Origin: Plasmodium relictum
Taxonomy: Eukaryota; Apicomplexa; Aconoidasida; Haemosporida; Plasmodiidae
NCBI RefSeq assembly: GCF_900005765.1
Contig: NC_041681.1
Coordinates: 310,001-374,000, forward strand
DNA: 64,000 nucleotides
Reading direction: 5' to 3'
The position numbers were made by a program, and so were the translations under genes. Each line of letters opens with the position of its first letter. The stretch's first letter is position 1. The notes under the pieces are model-generated. The model had not been told where the DNA came from, searched no databases, and saw only the letters and a program-made list of their open reading frames with translations. Of this stretch, positions 1 to 12,046 are shown piece after piece.

Positions 1-756
1 GTTTTCATTATGCATAAAATTTCCTCTATTTTGTGATTGCATCTGATTTATCATATATTTATCATTATTTTCTACTCGAGTATCATGATAATTTTTTGAA
101 TTTTCATTATAATTTGAATTGTAACCTTTTAACTTATGTTCCTTTGAAAAATTATCATTTGGTGTACGATAATTACCATAACTACTTCTTAAATTATTCT
201 CATTATATTCATTTGACTTATCATAATTTTTGGAATTATTTTCATTATCATATTCTCTTGATTGATAGCAAATATTTCTTGAGTTATTTTCATTATTGTA
301 TTCATTTATATGAGAATAATTTCTTGAATTATTATTTTCATTTTGTGAATTTAAAAGAAAATAAGAAATACTTTGTAAATGGTACTTTTTAAACAGATCT
401 TCAATATCAAAATCATCGATATTTAAAAAGATTGTAACTTTTTTAGCTAAAATGAAAAGCTTTCCATAATAATTAGTAATAGAAAAATTTTCAATTCTAA
501 TCATTTTTTTTACATACGAGGTAGCTTTACCATTATCATCTATACCTAAGTGTACAATAGCATAATATTGAGGTGGTATTGACCCATCTATTACTTTTAA
601 AAAAGTTTGATTTGCTCCTGCACTCATCTGACTAAAACAAATCAAATTTATTTCCGAATTTAACCATTTCGATGTTTCCTCTGAGTTGGGTTGTGTAAAA
701 AATTTATATATAAAATTAGGTGTAGCCTTTGATAAAATCTCTTCGTTTTTATTCAT
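1..756 (-). CDS. RPA1: Replication protein A large subunit (RPA1), N-terminal part, cut by the window edge
   Basis: RPA binds single-stranded DNA in replication and repair. The visible 252 codons start with an ATG at 756-754 and stay open to base 1, so the 3' part lies outside. Residues about 9-110 look like the RPA70N domain: a segment with PPQYYAIVHLG aligns with the PPRYRLLMSDG strand of other RPA70N domains, followed by a strand pair (YVKKMIRIENFSI, then KLFILAKKVTIFL). After residue about 130 the protein becomes Asn-rich with imperfect repeats of an ENNSRNY-type unit. The main DNA-binding OB folds would come later and are not visible. Plasmodium is known to have a long N-terminally extended large RPA1. 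The assignment rests on weak fold-level similarity plus gene order recalled from P. falciparum chromosome 4. Confidence 0.7.
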   Translation of the reverse strand, partial: MNKNEEILSKATPNFIYKFFTQPNSEETSKWLNSEINLICFSQMSAGANQTFLKVIDGSIPPQYYAIVHLGIDDNGKATSYVKKMIRIENFSITNYYGKLFILAKKVTIFLNIDDFDIEDLFKKYHLQSISYFLLNSQNENNNSRNYSHINEYNNENNSRNICYQSREYDNENNSKNYDKSNEYNENNLRSSYGNYRTPNDNFSKEHKLKGYNSNYNENSKNYHDTRVENNDKYMINQMQSQNRGNFMHNEN

Positions 757-1699
757 TTTTTTTGTTTTTTTATCTTTTCAATTTAAAAAAATTTATAAAA
801 TTCCAAAAAATGCATTTTTACATATCCACATATATCTATATATCAATTAAAGATATATAAATATAGCTTCATATTAATACATTAAAGAATATTAAAATAT
901 TTTCAATTATTAGAAAAATATAAATAAATTATTTTTCTTTTATTTGCACAAATGAATATTTAATACATATAAAATGTATTAGTGCTTTTACATTAATAAA
1001 TATTTAATTTTGTTTTTTTTGTTTTTTTGAAATATATATTTTTAAAAAATTAAAATAAAATTAAAAAAAAAGTATATATATATATATAGAACTGAAATAA
1101 AAAAATGATACCTAGTTTAATTAAATATATAAAAAGAATTTCCTTTAAATAATTGTGTATATGTATGTATAATAGCTTGAATTTACTATTTATTAGTTAT
1201 TAAAGTAACTTTATATATTTTAATATTTAACTTTTTTCTTTTTTATAAATAATAAAAAAGAATTAATAGAAGTAAATTTTGAAAAAATATAAGAAAAAAA
1301 AAAAAAAATTTTTTTTTTTATTATTTTAATATATGTACTAAAATTAATTTTAAAAAATATATTTTAAGAATTACACTTAAAATTAATAAAATCATAATTT
1401 ATAGTAGAATTTAAAATAAAATAAGATAAAATAGTAACTATTCGTGTAACTTTAATCTTTTTTTTCATTTTCAAAAATGATCTTTAAAAAAATTGACAAA
1501 GAACTTAAAAAAAAGACCAAATTAATTAGTAATTAAAAATGAAATACAAGATTGAAAAATATCTAAAATGGATATAATTAAAAAAAAAAAAAAAATAAAT
1601 AAATAAAAATATAAAAAAAAACATAAAAATGCATATGCACATATAGAATACAAAAAATTTAAAGATATATTATTATAGTTGTTATTTGAAATATATATA
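757..1699. promoter_or_regulatory. Divergent intergenic region, RPA1 / GGQ factor
   Basis: This gap lies between two divergently transcribed genes and so must hold both promoters. It consists almost only of A/T tracts and short TA runs. No distinct motif could be singled out. Confidence 0.4.
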
Positions 1700-2654
1700 A
1701 TGTTTTTTTATTTTTTACACATTCTTCTTTGTGTAATTTTTTTTATTCATGTGAATGACACCAACTGCTTAATTAAAATTAACAAGGTAAATATAATATA
1801 TATATATATATGTTTTAAAAAATATATATCTTAATTTTTTACTAATATATATTCATACATATATAAAATATATCTTCTCTTTAAGGATATATGCTATATA
1901 AGCCATACACTTAAAAAAAAAAAGATAATACCATTTACTCGTCCATTATATTCTAACAATGTATCAAAAAATTATTTAGAGATAATAAAAAAAAAATTAG
2001 AAGACATAGGAATATTTGAAAGAGATATTGAAGAAATTTTTGTTAAAGGCACAGGAAAAGGTGGGCAGAAAGTAAATAAAACAAACAATTGTGTTATGAT
2101 AAAATATAATAATAATGAAAGTAAAATAATTATAAAATGCCACAAATACAGGTTTAATATAAAAAAAAAAAAATTCTTCTTTATATATATATATGTATAA
2201 ATTCAAAATTTGTTATAATTTTTCTAATATTTAAAATTTAATAGAAATTTTCATATTTTCTAATTTTATTACAATTTATATATTTTTTATTTCTTAAAAG
2301 ATGTTTACAAAAAAATAGAATATATGCAAGAGAATTGTTATATAATAAAGTATCCTCAATTAAAGACAAGATTGAAAAAGAAATTTCTTATCAAATAGAA
2401 GTATATAAAATATAATCTTATTAAAAAAAAATATGTAAAAAAAAGTTTCATTAATTATATATAATACATATTTTATCCTATATTTTATTTATTTATTAAA
2501 TATGGAATATCTATGTTTTTGTTAATAGAAAGAAAAAAGAAAAACATTAAAGCTAACTGAAAAAGAAAAAAGCGCATCAATAAATTATAAAAAAAGGAAA
2601 TCGGAAATAAAAAAGGATAGACAAAAAAACATAAAGTATGATGATATTATCTGA
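1700..2654 (+). CDS. Single-domain GGQ release / ribosome-rescue factor, organelle-targeted
   Basis: Four exons: 1700-1786, 1886-2151, 2301-2400 and 2529-2654. All introns are GT..AG and the frame is kept, giving 192 residues. Residues 84-90 form GTGKGGQ, the catalytic GGQ loop of class I release factors that enters the peptidyl-transferase centre, followed by KVNKTNN, the conserved stretch after it. There is no codon-recognition domain. The size and the basic C-terminal tail (many Lys/Arg in the last 45 residues) fit the ICT1 / C12orf65 type of stalled-ribosome rescue factor rather than RF1 or RF2. Exon 1 encodes a hydrophobic leader (MFFYFLHILLCVIFFIH) and exon 2 starts basic, like an apicoplast signal plus transit peptide. 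Mitochondrial targeting cannot be excluded. Confidence 0.82.
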
Positions 2655-4165
2655 AATTCTTTCTTTATATATTCACATTTTTCAAATTTTCTTCTTAATA
2701 TGTAAAATTTAAAGAAAAAGAAGGGAAATATAATATAAAAAGAGAAAAAGAAACCTTATAATGTTTATATTTTTTTAGTTTTTACATTTTGTTTTTATTA
2801 ATTTTTTATTTGTTATATATATATATCATTTATTATATTTTATTTATTGTGCTTTATCATACTTAATATTTACTTTTTTTTTGTATATTTTGAACGAATT
2901 TGCTGCTATTCATTTTTTTTTTTTATTTTATATATTAGTATAATTATATTTCTTACTTTACAACATTACGTAATATTATTTAAAATATTATAAAAAGATA
3001 TAAAAATAAAAATATTAGAAGTAAAATAGTGTAAATTTGTATTTTAGTTTCTATTTTTATTTATTCTAAACACAATCATGCTATATGAAAAATATAAAAA
3101 AAAAAAAAAATCTTCAAAAATATTTCAATAAAAATTTTATTTATTTCACAAACAGAATCAAGTAAATAAAATAGGTATTCAGTTTATTTTATTAAAAATA
3201 TTTTATGTATATATGAAATTTAATATTGCATTAATGTAAAGGAAAAAAATATTTATATTATTTAAAATTTTTATTGCTGAGCATTATTTTATTTTTATTT
3301 TTTTTAAGCATTAATCACATAAGAAAAAAATTAAATAAATTATAAATAAGTATATTTAAAAAGATATTCATAAGAATATATTCTGATTGTAAAATTTATC
3401 ATAAAAAGAATAATTTTATATTACTTTTAAAAACTTTTTATATTTTAATATATAATTTTTTACAACTATTTTATATTTTAATTTCATATACTTTATTTTT
3501 ATTTTTTTATTAATTTAATTTGTATTTCATTTTATTTTATTTTATTTTATTTTATTTTATTTTATTTTACTTTATTTTATTTTATTTTATTTTATTTATT
3601 TTTTTTCATTTTATTTTTTTTTATTTCATTTTATTTTTTTTTTTTCATTTTATTTTATTTCATATATATTTTTTTTTTTTTTTTGTTTTAATAAGTAAAA
3701 TTTATGTATATAATTTTGTGAGAAAATTTTCACATCTTTTTGAAAAGCTTTTTTTTTTTTTTTGTTTAATCATTTTAAATTAACTTTAAGATTAAGGAAT
3801 GTTATCAAAATAAAATAAAACTAATTATAAAGAAATAAAATTATTAAAATAGGCATTAGAGAGCAGAAAATTTAAAAGTCCTACACGTTTAAATATATAT
3901 CAAAAAAAACAGAAAAAGACTTTAAAATTAAATTATATATTAAAAAAGTGAAAATAAATAAAAGATATATTACAGGGAATTAAAAAAAATATTTAACAAA
4001 ACACCATTAAAAAGGATTAAAAATTATAATTAACAAAAAAATATAAGAATAATAAAAGGAAATTATATTTAAAAATATATAACAAAATTTTACCAAGAAA
4101 ATAGAATACAATATAGGTGGTATATGCAAAGATTGTCCAAAAGAGCAAAATACAAAATTTGAAAG
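2655..4165. other. Intergenic region upstream of REI1-like gene
   Basis: No gene is visible. The region contains a pentanucleotide TTTTA microsatellite and homopolymer T tracts. It should hold the 3' end of the GGQ factor transcript and the promoter of the zinc-finger gene. Confidence 0.4.
3529..3598. repeat. (TTTTA)n pentanucleotide microsatellite
   Basis: About 14 near-perfect copies of TTTTA, with one C substitution. The copies continue into irregular T-rich sequence. Confidence 0.85.
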
Positions 4166-5791
4166 ATGAATGAAGAAGTAGAAAAAAGCTTAAACAATAA
4201 TAAAAATCGAAAAAATTCTTATGATATAAATATATACAACATAAAAAAGGAAGATGTTATTATTCAAGAAAATATGAATATAAATAGTAAGTCATCAATT
4301 AACATTTATGACAATGATCAAGTAAATATATATATTGAAAATAGTGATTTAAATAAGAAAGTATACAATTGTTATACATGTAATATACAAATATACAATT
4401 TTTCTTTTTTTCGCTATCATTTCAAATCAGAATGGCATAAATATAATCTTAAAAGAAAATTATTAAATTTAAATTCTGTGAATGAACTAACTTTTAATGA
4501 AAAAGTTAAAAATTTAAAAAAAAGTCAAGAAGAAAAGGAAGAAAAAGAGAATACTAATCATAAAAAAAATAGTAATAATAATAAAAAAAAAAAAGAAAAA
4601 AAAAGCAGTATAGAATTTTATAACCAAAAAAAAATTAATAATAGCACTAGTAATTTACATAAAATTAAATATGCAACAAAGGAAGATATCTTATTAAAAA
4701 AAAATGTAAAGTACGATAATCCATTAGTCTGTTTTTTCGATAATAGAATTTTTAATAGTATTGAAGAAAATATAAAACACATGAATGATGATCATACCTT
4801 TTTTATTCCTGATGAAAAATATGTAACTGATCTTAAAAAAGTGATTTTAACAATAGGGAAAAAAATATATGAAGAAAATATGTGTATTTATTGTTTTAAA
4901 TATTCTAAATGTGTGAAATCTATTCAAGCTCATATGATATGTAAAAGTCACACAAAAATTCATGAAGATTTTTTTGTTTTTATTGAAAAATATTATGATT
5001 TTTCAAAAACATATGTTGATTTATTAAATAAATATATTCATAACAAAGAAGACAAGGAAGAAATTCTTTATCTTCTACACAAAAAAAAAAAAAAGGAGAT
5101 TACTTCAAAACAACATGTAGATGAACAACACATAAATAAAGAGAATAACGAAATAGATTCATTGGAACAAAAAAAAAAAAAAAATAATAGTAAAAATAAT
5201 GATTTAATAAAAAATGAAGTAAAAATAAACAACGAAAATGATAAAATACAAAGTTCTGAGTTTGAAAAGAAACCTAGTGAACAATATATTGTAGATAATG
5301 ATGAAAGTGATAGCATTACACATATTAATTATAAAAATAATGATTTAAATTCAAACTACGATAAAAATACTGATAATAATAACAGTAATAAATATAGAAA
5401 AAGTATTAGTGAAATAGATAATGATGCATCTGATGATTTTAAAGTAAAAGAAGAAGATTTAAGTAAAAACTTAAATTATGATACTATTTATGAAGTTCTT
5501 GAACAATTTGGTTATAGTAAACCAGAAGTAAATGAATACAATAATTTAGTTTTACCAGATGGATCAGAAGCAATAAATAGAAAAATTGCATATATATTTA
5601 AACAAAAGTTACCATTAGAAAATAGAACAAAATGTGATAAAATAGACGTATTAAAAAAAAAAGAAAACTCTCTCCAATATCGTAAATATAAATATTATAT
5701 TGATTATATTAAAAAATATAATTTAAATTTAAATTTGAAGACTAATAACCTAAATAAGTTTTATAAAAGTGATTCTATTTTTTTTTTATAA
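4166..5791 (+). CDS. REI1/ZNF622-like C2H2 zinc-finger 60S biogenesis factor
   Basis: Single exon, 541 residues. REI1-type proteins act in the cytoplasm in late 60S maturation. A first C2H2 finger lies near residues 67-95 (NCYTC...HFKSEWH). The typical REI1 double-finger block follows: residues about 186-215 (VCFFDNRIF...KHMNDDH) and about 238-265 (MCIYCFKYSKC...AHMICKSH). The C-terminus has the family signature near residues 460-490: NNLVLPDGSEA, then the conserved basic segment with FKQKLP. Lys/Asn-rich inserts separate these parts. In the second finger the position of the second Cys is Asp192 (CFFD), so that finger may not bind zinc canonically. Gene order agrees with a zinc-finger gene in the related P. 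falciparum region. Confidence 0.8.
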   Translation: MNEEVEKSLNNNKNRKNSYDINIYNIKKEDVIIQENMNINSKSSINIYDNDQVNIYIENSDLNKKVYNCYTCNIQIYNFSFFRYHFKSEWHKYNLKRKLLNLNSVNELTFNEKVKNLKKSQEEKEEKENTNHKKNSNNNKKKKEKKSSIEFYNQKKINNSTSNLHKIKYATKEDILLKKNVKYDNPLVCFFDNRIFNSIEENIKHMNDDHTFFIPDEKYVTDLKKVILTIGKKIYEENMCIYCFKYSKCVKSIQAHMICKSHTKIHEDFFVFIEKYYDFSKTYVDLLNKYIHNKEDKEEILYLLHKKKKKEITSKQHVDEQHINKENNEIDSLEQKKKKNNSKNNDLIKNEVKINNENDKIQSSEFEKKPSEQYIVDNDESDSITHINYKNNDLNSNYDKNTDNNNSNKYRKSISEIDNDASDDFKVKEEDLSKNLNYDTIYEVLEQFGYSKPEVNEYNNLVLPDGSEAINRKIAYIFKQKLPLENRTKCDKIDVLKKKENSLQYRKYKYYIDYIKKYNLNLNLKTNNLNKFYKSDSIFFL

Positions 5792-6495
5792 TTATTCTAA
5801 TTTTTAAATTATTACAAAGAGTATTAATATATATATCATTATTTTATTATTTGTACTTAATTTTTTCTCTTTTTTTTTTCTCATTTTGCAAATTGTACAA
5901 AAAAGAATATTCCATATTAAAAAAAAAAAAAAAAAAAAATTGTTGGGTCATAATTTATGTAGTGAATTTTATATAAAATTATACATTTTTCATATTTAAA
6001 AAAAAAAAAAAAGATAATAAAAATAAGAGAATTAACAAAAAATAAATGAATGAATGATTTATGTTCTTTATACAAAAACCAGAATATTTGTATAAATAAA
6101 TACATGAATAATTTAATGATATTTGCAAATCATAAATGTTGTATTTATTTAAAATGTAGTACAATAAAAAAAAAAAAAAAAAAAGAGTATAAAATGGAAT
6201 ATAAAATTAATATAATAAAAAATCTCTTTTTTTTTTTTTAAAGAAATATTTACAACTATTTTTTAGAAATTGTAAATAATATTATTTTAAAGTTTTTTTA
6301 TTTAAGAAAAAAATATTTTTACATAAATTCTGTTAAATTTATTTTTTCTAATTAAGAATGAAAGTATACTCTTAATTATTTATTATTTTTTTTTTTATTT
6401 TATTTTTTTTTTTTTTTTATAAATTTTCAATTTGTTTTTATTACAAAATGCCTTTGTAATATTTTTGTACATAAAATCATAATTTTTTTTAATTT
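5792..6495. other. Convergent intergenic region
   Basis: This gap lies between the 3' ends of two converging genes. It holds several A and T homopolymers (for example near 5920-5940 and 6400-6420). No gene is supported. Confidence 0.4.
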
Positions 6496-8458
6496 CTACA
6501 AAACGTTAGCCCATGTTAATAATTTTTGTATTATTAGATTTTTAGCTGAATTGAAATATTCTTCTCTTGTTATCCATTTATTTTTATTATAAAAAAGTAC
6601 TTTTCCGTATTTTTTGCAACCTAAATATGAAGCCATATCAGACATTCTTATTTGTTTAATATTAATTTTAACATTTTCGCTATAGTTTTTACTTTTAATT
6701 ATATGCATTAATTCCATATGCAACCGTTCACGCATATTAATGCAGTTAGAAACTCCACCAATTAAAATAATATTATTTAAGAAATTTTTTCTTAAATCTA
6801 TTGGGCATGAACAGACAGATTCAAAAGTTATTTGATTTAATGATATAATGTTTTGTTTATAAAAGTTTCCTGGTAAATGAGCTAGAAATTCAGGCTGAAA
6901 ATAAATTTCATGACTTAATATTTCTGCTTTAGGGTCAATATATAAATTACTATAAGGTATTCTATATGGTTTAGATAACCCATTACATTCAGTAGTTATT
7001 TTAATATTACTGTCTATATCTAGACTTACATAGCTATTTAATTCTTTATAATTCTGAATAAGTATGTAATCAATATAATTATCGTTTATCTTAACAAAAT
7101 TGGAAATATATTTACTTATTAAGTAACCTCCTATTTCACAATTTCTCATACTATCAAAGAAAATACCATGATTTTCAGCAACTGGAACTATTCTACTACC
7201 ACATTCTCCTAAATCAATAACGAGAGCTTCACAAAAAAAAAAAAAAAAAATACATGAATATAAATATTAGAAAATAAACGGAAAGCAATTTCTGAATGGA
7301 AAAAATATAGGTGCTTAGTTTTTTGAACCTGTTTTTAATCCATAATAATAAGATGCTGCTAAAGAATTATAAATTAATGATATTGATAAAAAATTATGAT
7401 TTTTAAAAGCCCAACTTAATAAATTTGATATAAATAGCTTTTCAATTGTTTCAGGAATCACAACTAATAAATTATAATCATTCGTCTTTATATTTAATTT
7501 CTATCATAAAAAAAAAAAAAATGAATAAATAAATGAAATAAAAAGTATAAAATTTTAAGTATTTAATCATCTTACATTTATTTATTAATGTGAAGAAAAT
7601 GTATTTAAGTTTTTTTTTTCAATAAATAAAAAGTATATAATTCATACATTTAAAAGGTAATTATATGTTTCAAATAGATCAGTAAAGCTATTTTTGCTTA
7701 AAGGATGTCTAGGATCAGCAAAAATCATTTTAACATTAAGTAACTTATCATCTAAATAACATTTGTAATTATTATTTTTATCTAAAATTTATTCATTTTT
7801 ATTATTATTATTATTATTATTTTTTTTTTTAATTTATTATTATTATTTTATTTAATTTTTTCTTTAGAACCTAAACTTTCATCTGAAATTTTTTCTTTTC
7901 TATCAACTTTGATGTTTGCATATTTAATTAGTATATAATCTTCAATAGCTTCATCACCAAACTACATTTTTATTTTTAATATTTTTTTTTCAATATATAT
8001 ATATATAATTTAATATATACATTTTTATATTAAGCACTTTATCAAAATAATAAATTTTTTACATCATATATATTTTTTTTATACTTTTATAATTTTCGAA
8101 TTTACAAAAGTTTTTCTGTAGGAAAAATAACCACATAATAATTTAAAAATAAAAAAGAATATAGAAAAGATAAAGAAAAGAAAATAATAAAATGTACTCT
8201 ATATATAGACAAGGGATTTGAAATTTTGGAAAATCATCATTTGCAAACCCAATTTTTATCATCCTATGTAAAAAAAAAAAAAAATATCTATATATATATA
8301 CAAATGTTTTATATAGTTGTATTATATAATTTTGAAATTATAAAACTTTTTTTGTCTAAGTGATTCTAAAAAAATTTATGCAAATTTTTTTTTTTAAACA
8401 ACCAAGAACCAGGGTCTAAAATTATAATTGGTATAAATTCTTTTTCTTTATATTCCAT
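6496..8458 (-). CDS. Actin-related (actin-like) protein, seven exons
   Basis: Exons on the minus strand: 8458-8403, 8263-8198, 8115-8085, 7961-7871, 7781-7648, 7500-7329 and 7226-6496. All six introns are GT..AG and the total is 1281 nt (426 residues). Actin-fold nucleotide-binding segments are recognisable. Phosphate 1 is LDPGSWMIKIGFA (residues 15-27). FGDEAI follows near 60. Phosphate 2 is ALVIDLGECGSRIVPV (about 184-199), and the adenosine loop is LIGGVSNCINMRERL near 335. The C-terminus has the WITREEY segment typical of the family's end. Length is close to actin, but sequence divergence points to an ARP, possibly a nuclear chromatin-remodeller ARP. The subclass cannot be decided by eye. 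The 31-nt third exon (8115-8085) rests on frame agreement and splice signals only. Confidence 0.83.
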
Positions 8459-9879
8459 TTTCTTAATTTTTTAGAAGAAGAATGTTCCCTCTTCATAATA
8501 AAACGGTAGATATATATGACTAATAAAGTCTATAAAATATAAAAAATATATTTTTCTCTTAAATATAACTATTGTTTATATTTTTCTCTTATTATATGCA
8601 TGTTATTATTATTTTAGTTATTCTTTATTATACTTAAAAGTAAATAATAAATGAATTTATTTAATAATTATGTTAGATTATAAAAGATCTACATATTAGA
8701 AAACAAAAAAAAAAGAAAAAATTTAGCATAATGCTTTATACTTTATATATATATGTGCATACATTTATTATTTTTTTAAAATTATTTGAATTTTACATTT
8801 TATGAAATAATTAATTTTATATTAATTAAATTCCTTTTTTTTATTATTTTTAATGCTTGATATAGAATAATAATCTTCATTCAAATAAAACTCAAATTGT
8901 CAAAAATTACAAGTTAATAATATAATTTCAAAGAAAGTAATATGTTTATTACCTATAAAAAGGATTTTTTTTTTTTTTTTTAAATTTATGAATCAAAAAG
9001 TAGGATAATTTTAGAGAGATGATTTATTTAATATTTGTTAGAACTAATTATTTCATTTTAAAAAATACAATGTTCCATTTTATCTTCATATAAAAAAATA
9101 TATCTTAAATATGAAATTTAAACAAATATAATAAATTCATATATGTATATATATAAATATATTTAATTTAAAAAGGTAATGCAAAAAATTTACAAGACAA
9201 AATGAAATATAAAAATCATTTATTTAAAAAAAGTAATAGGAAAATATAAAGACGTTAACATATATGCATACACATATACATACACATGCACATACAAGTT
9301 TCTTTTGTACTCTACAATAGTTTTTATAAAGATAGTGAAGTTATTACATGAACTTAAATTTACGAATAAAAAAAATATTTAAAATTTTATTAAAGAATAT
9401 TCAAATAATTTTTTTTTTTTTTTCATTTTTATTTCATTTTCTTATTTAAACAAAATATATATTAATTGTTTTTATTTTAATTTAAATTTTATTTTGTACT
9501 TGAAAATAACATAAAATTAAGCATTATTAATTTTTGCATACCTCATCTTTCGTTTATATAAAAATAAAACAACTTTTATAGTATATATATAAATATATAT
9601 ATATTTATATTTTGAAAAAAAATGTTCGAGCTTATTAAATATTTTTCAAAATTTTTGTCTACTTATAGCTCATTTAGCTATTTAATAAATGTGCACGCTC
9701 ATAATTTAGTAGATATAATAAAACAATAAAGCAAATTTTAAATTTACTTCCAATATTTTTTTTTTTTAATAAATAGTAAAAAAAAATTTTTTTTTATATA
9801 TACAAAGTCTATGCCCAATAAGGGTAAAAAACTATTTATACGAATAAGAAATTTTATTTCATATTCAAACGTAAATGAA
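8459..9879. other. Intergenic region between actin-like and exported-protein genes
   Basis: The genes on both sides run on the minus strand. The gap should contain the actin-like gene promoter and the 3' end of the exported protein gene. Only A/T tracts and TA runs are seen. Confidence 0.4.
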
Positions 9880-12046
9880 TCAATTATCAAAATTATATTT
9901 CTTTCCAGTATCTTCAAATGCTGAAAAAACTTGAGCACTAACTTCTCCATGCCTTTCAAGAAATTTCGTAAATTCTGATGCATCAGAAAATCTTATATTT
10001 TTTAGTGAGAGATCATCAAAAAAATAATATATATTTTGTAAATATATTAATAATGTTGCTTCTGCTATAATAACGTTAAGATAATAGGTAAGATATGGTA
10101 GAAGAGATATAAACTTTTCGTGTTTGTCCTTATAACTATTTGAAATGCGTTGTCTATATCTATCATCATACATAAAACATTCTATTAATTCTTTAGAAAT
10201 GAGTGTTTTGTAATTTTTACTAAAATTCATATATATATGTTCTTGCACATCATTCATGTGATCCTGAAAATAACTTTTTACTTGACTTAAATCTCTTTTA
10301 AAATCTTTAGAACTAGAACTTTGTATGTGAATATCCAAAATTTCTAAGGTTGTGCTTATTGCCGATAAATAATAATTAAAAAATATACTATAAGAAAATA
10401 AACCTGAATCACAGAATAATTCATTTTCACGAGCTTGGTTAAAAAGTAATTTAATGTATGAAGTAAAATCTTCATTTATATATTTCAAGTTATCCTTAAC
10501 ACCTTTTAAATATAATGATAAATTTTCTTTTTCGCTTTCAACCCATTTAGGATCCCTTTTCTTTATAGCGGAAATTGTTTTATTATTCCACATGTGAAAA
10601 TGCAACATTATGCTGTCATTTGCACTTTTAAATATAGAATTATAGTAAGTTAATGTGGCATAATATATATTTTTATATGGCCCTTCAATGTATATCTCTT
10701 TAAACTTCGATGGGTTATTAAAATCTTCATTTTTCTTTAAAGGCTTAAAATATAAAAGTAAAGCCTTTTTTTTTTGTATTATTTCATACAAGAAAAAGTA
10801 AAAGGTGCTAATAATGTAATCAAAAAGAATATAATATCTTGGAATTCCACTGTAATGCATTATACTTACTCCTTCACCTCGTTTACTTAATTCATGAATC
10901 TTAGATGAAAATACATTATTACTTATTTTTATTATTTCTTTTTCAACTTCTATATAACGATCCATATATTTTTGTGGCAAAAATTGAGACATTGAATCAA
11001 TTTCATTTTTATTTTCATAAAATATAAGAACCAATGCAACGAAACGAGTAAACAAGTTTTCATAAATTTTTTTTTCTTTTTTAATATTGAGATCCTCTAT
11101 AATATCTGAACTTCTTACTATTTCTGGCTTAGTTTCTAGAACATTATCTTTATTTTCACATAAAAATTCATCATTTTTATTTTCTTTTTTAAAAAGGCTT
11201 CTTACTTTGCTTAATGAAAAAAAATTTTTACTTGTTTTTTCTCTCTTTTTTTCTTTTGCTTCTTGATTTTCCTCTTTATGATATGATGCTGTGCTTATTA
11301 TTTTTTTTTTTGCTCCTTGTTTTATCCAATCTTCTTCTGTTTTAGATGCATCTTGTATTAATAATTTTGGTAATTCAGAACTCAATTCACAAACATTGCA
11401 AGCAGATGAAGGTGTCAATGTACGATGCTTTTTATTCTCTTCTGGAGCATCTAATAAATTTTTTGGGGATATTATAAGAGGAATTTCTTCCTCAATACTC
11501 GAAATATAATGTGCACATGCACTTTGTTCATTACCTTCATATAATTCACAAAAAGATCTTGTTTCACTTTTGCAATCTGAATCATCTACATCATTTGTCA
11601 AATTTCTCATGTCTAATTTTTGCATAGGTAATTGTGGATCAATATAAAATTCTTCGCCAATATCAGCATCTTCTAAGGGCTTGTATTCTGCAAGAATTCT
11701 CAAAGAACTACGAAGTTTATAAAAAAAAAAAATATATTAATAATTAGAATGCGAAATAATAAATAGAACTAAACAGTTTTTGAGAATGAACAGCTATAAT
11801 AAATAATTCATAGAAAAAAAAAAATTTTAATTCAGCAAAAAATGCAAATTGAAAAATATATCTTTTCTATTTTATAATATGCAGCAATAAAACATGTACC
11901 ATTATATATATACGTATATATTCTTTTTATTATTACTTATTAAGTATAGTATCAGATTTATATTTTAAATATAACTCTTTAAAAAATTTAATAATGCAGA
12001 ATGAATAGAACCAAAAAAATTTAAGGTATATTTTTCTGGAAATCAT
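9880..12046 (-). CDS. EVP1: PEXEL exported protein, EVP1-like
   Basis: Two exons: 12046-11937 and 11707-9880, joined by a GTAATA..TAG intron, 645 residues. Exon 1 encodes a recessed hydrophobic stretch (IYLKFFWFYSFCIIKFF, residues 6-22), an unusual signal sequence typical of exported Plasmodium proteins. Exon 2 begins in phase and gives RILAE at residues 40-44, a PEXEL motif (RxLxE) that plasmepsin V would cut after the Leu. After the motif comes an acidic, low-complexity part to about residue 200, then a mostly helical region to the end with several hydrophobic stretches (such as YYILFDYIISTFYFFLYEI). The large exon has no ATG at its beginning, so the two-exon model is needed. By recalled gene order this is the counterpart of erythrocyte vesicle protein 1. 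Molecular function is unknown. Confidence 0.78.

Noticed and set aside
33-392. 119-codon plus-strand frame rich in Tyr/His/Asn
   Set aside because: It is the complement of the Asn-rich repeat part of RPA1.
3520-3783. Open frame rich in Phe/Tyr/Ile on the plus strand
   Set aside because: It is just the TTTTA microsatellite and T tracts translated; no protein character.
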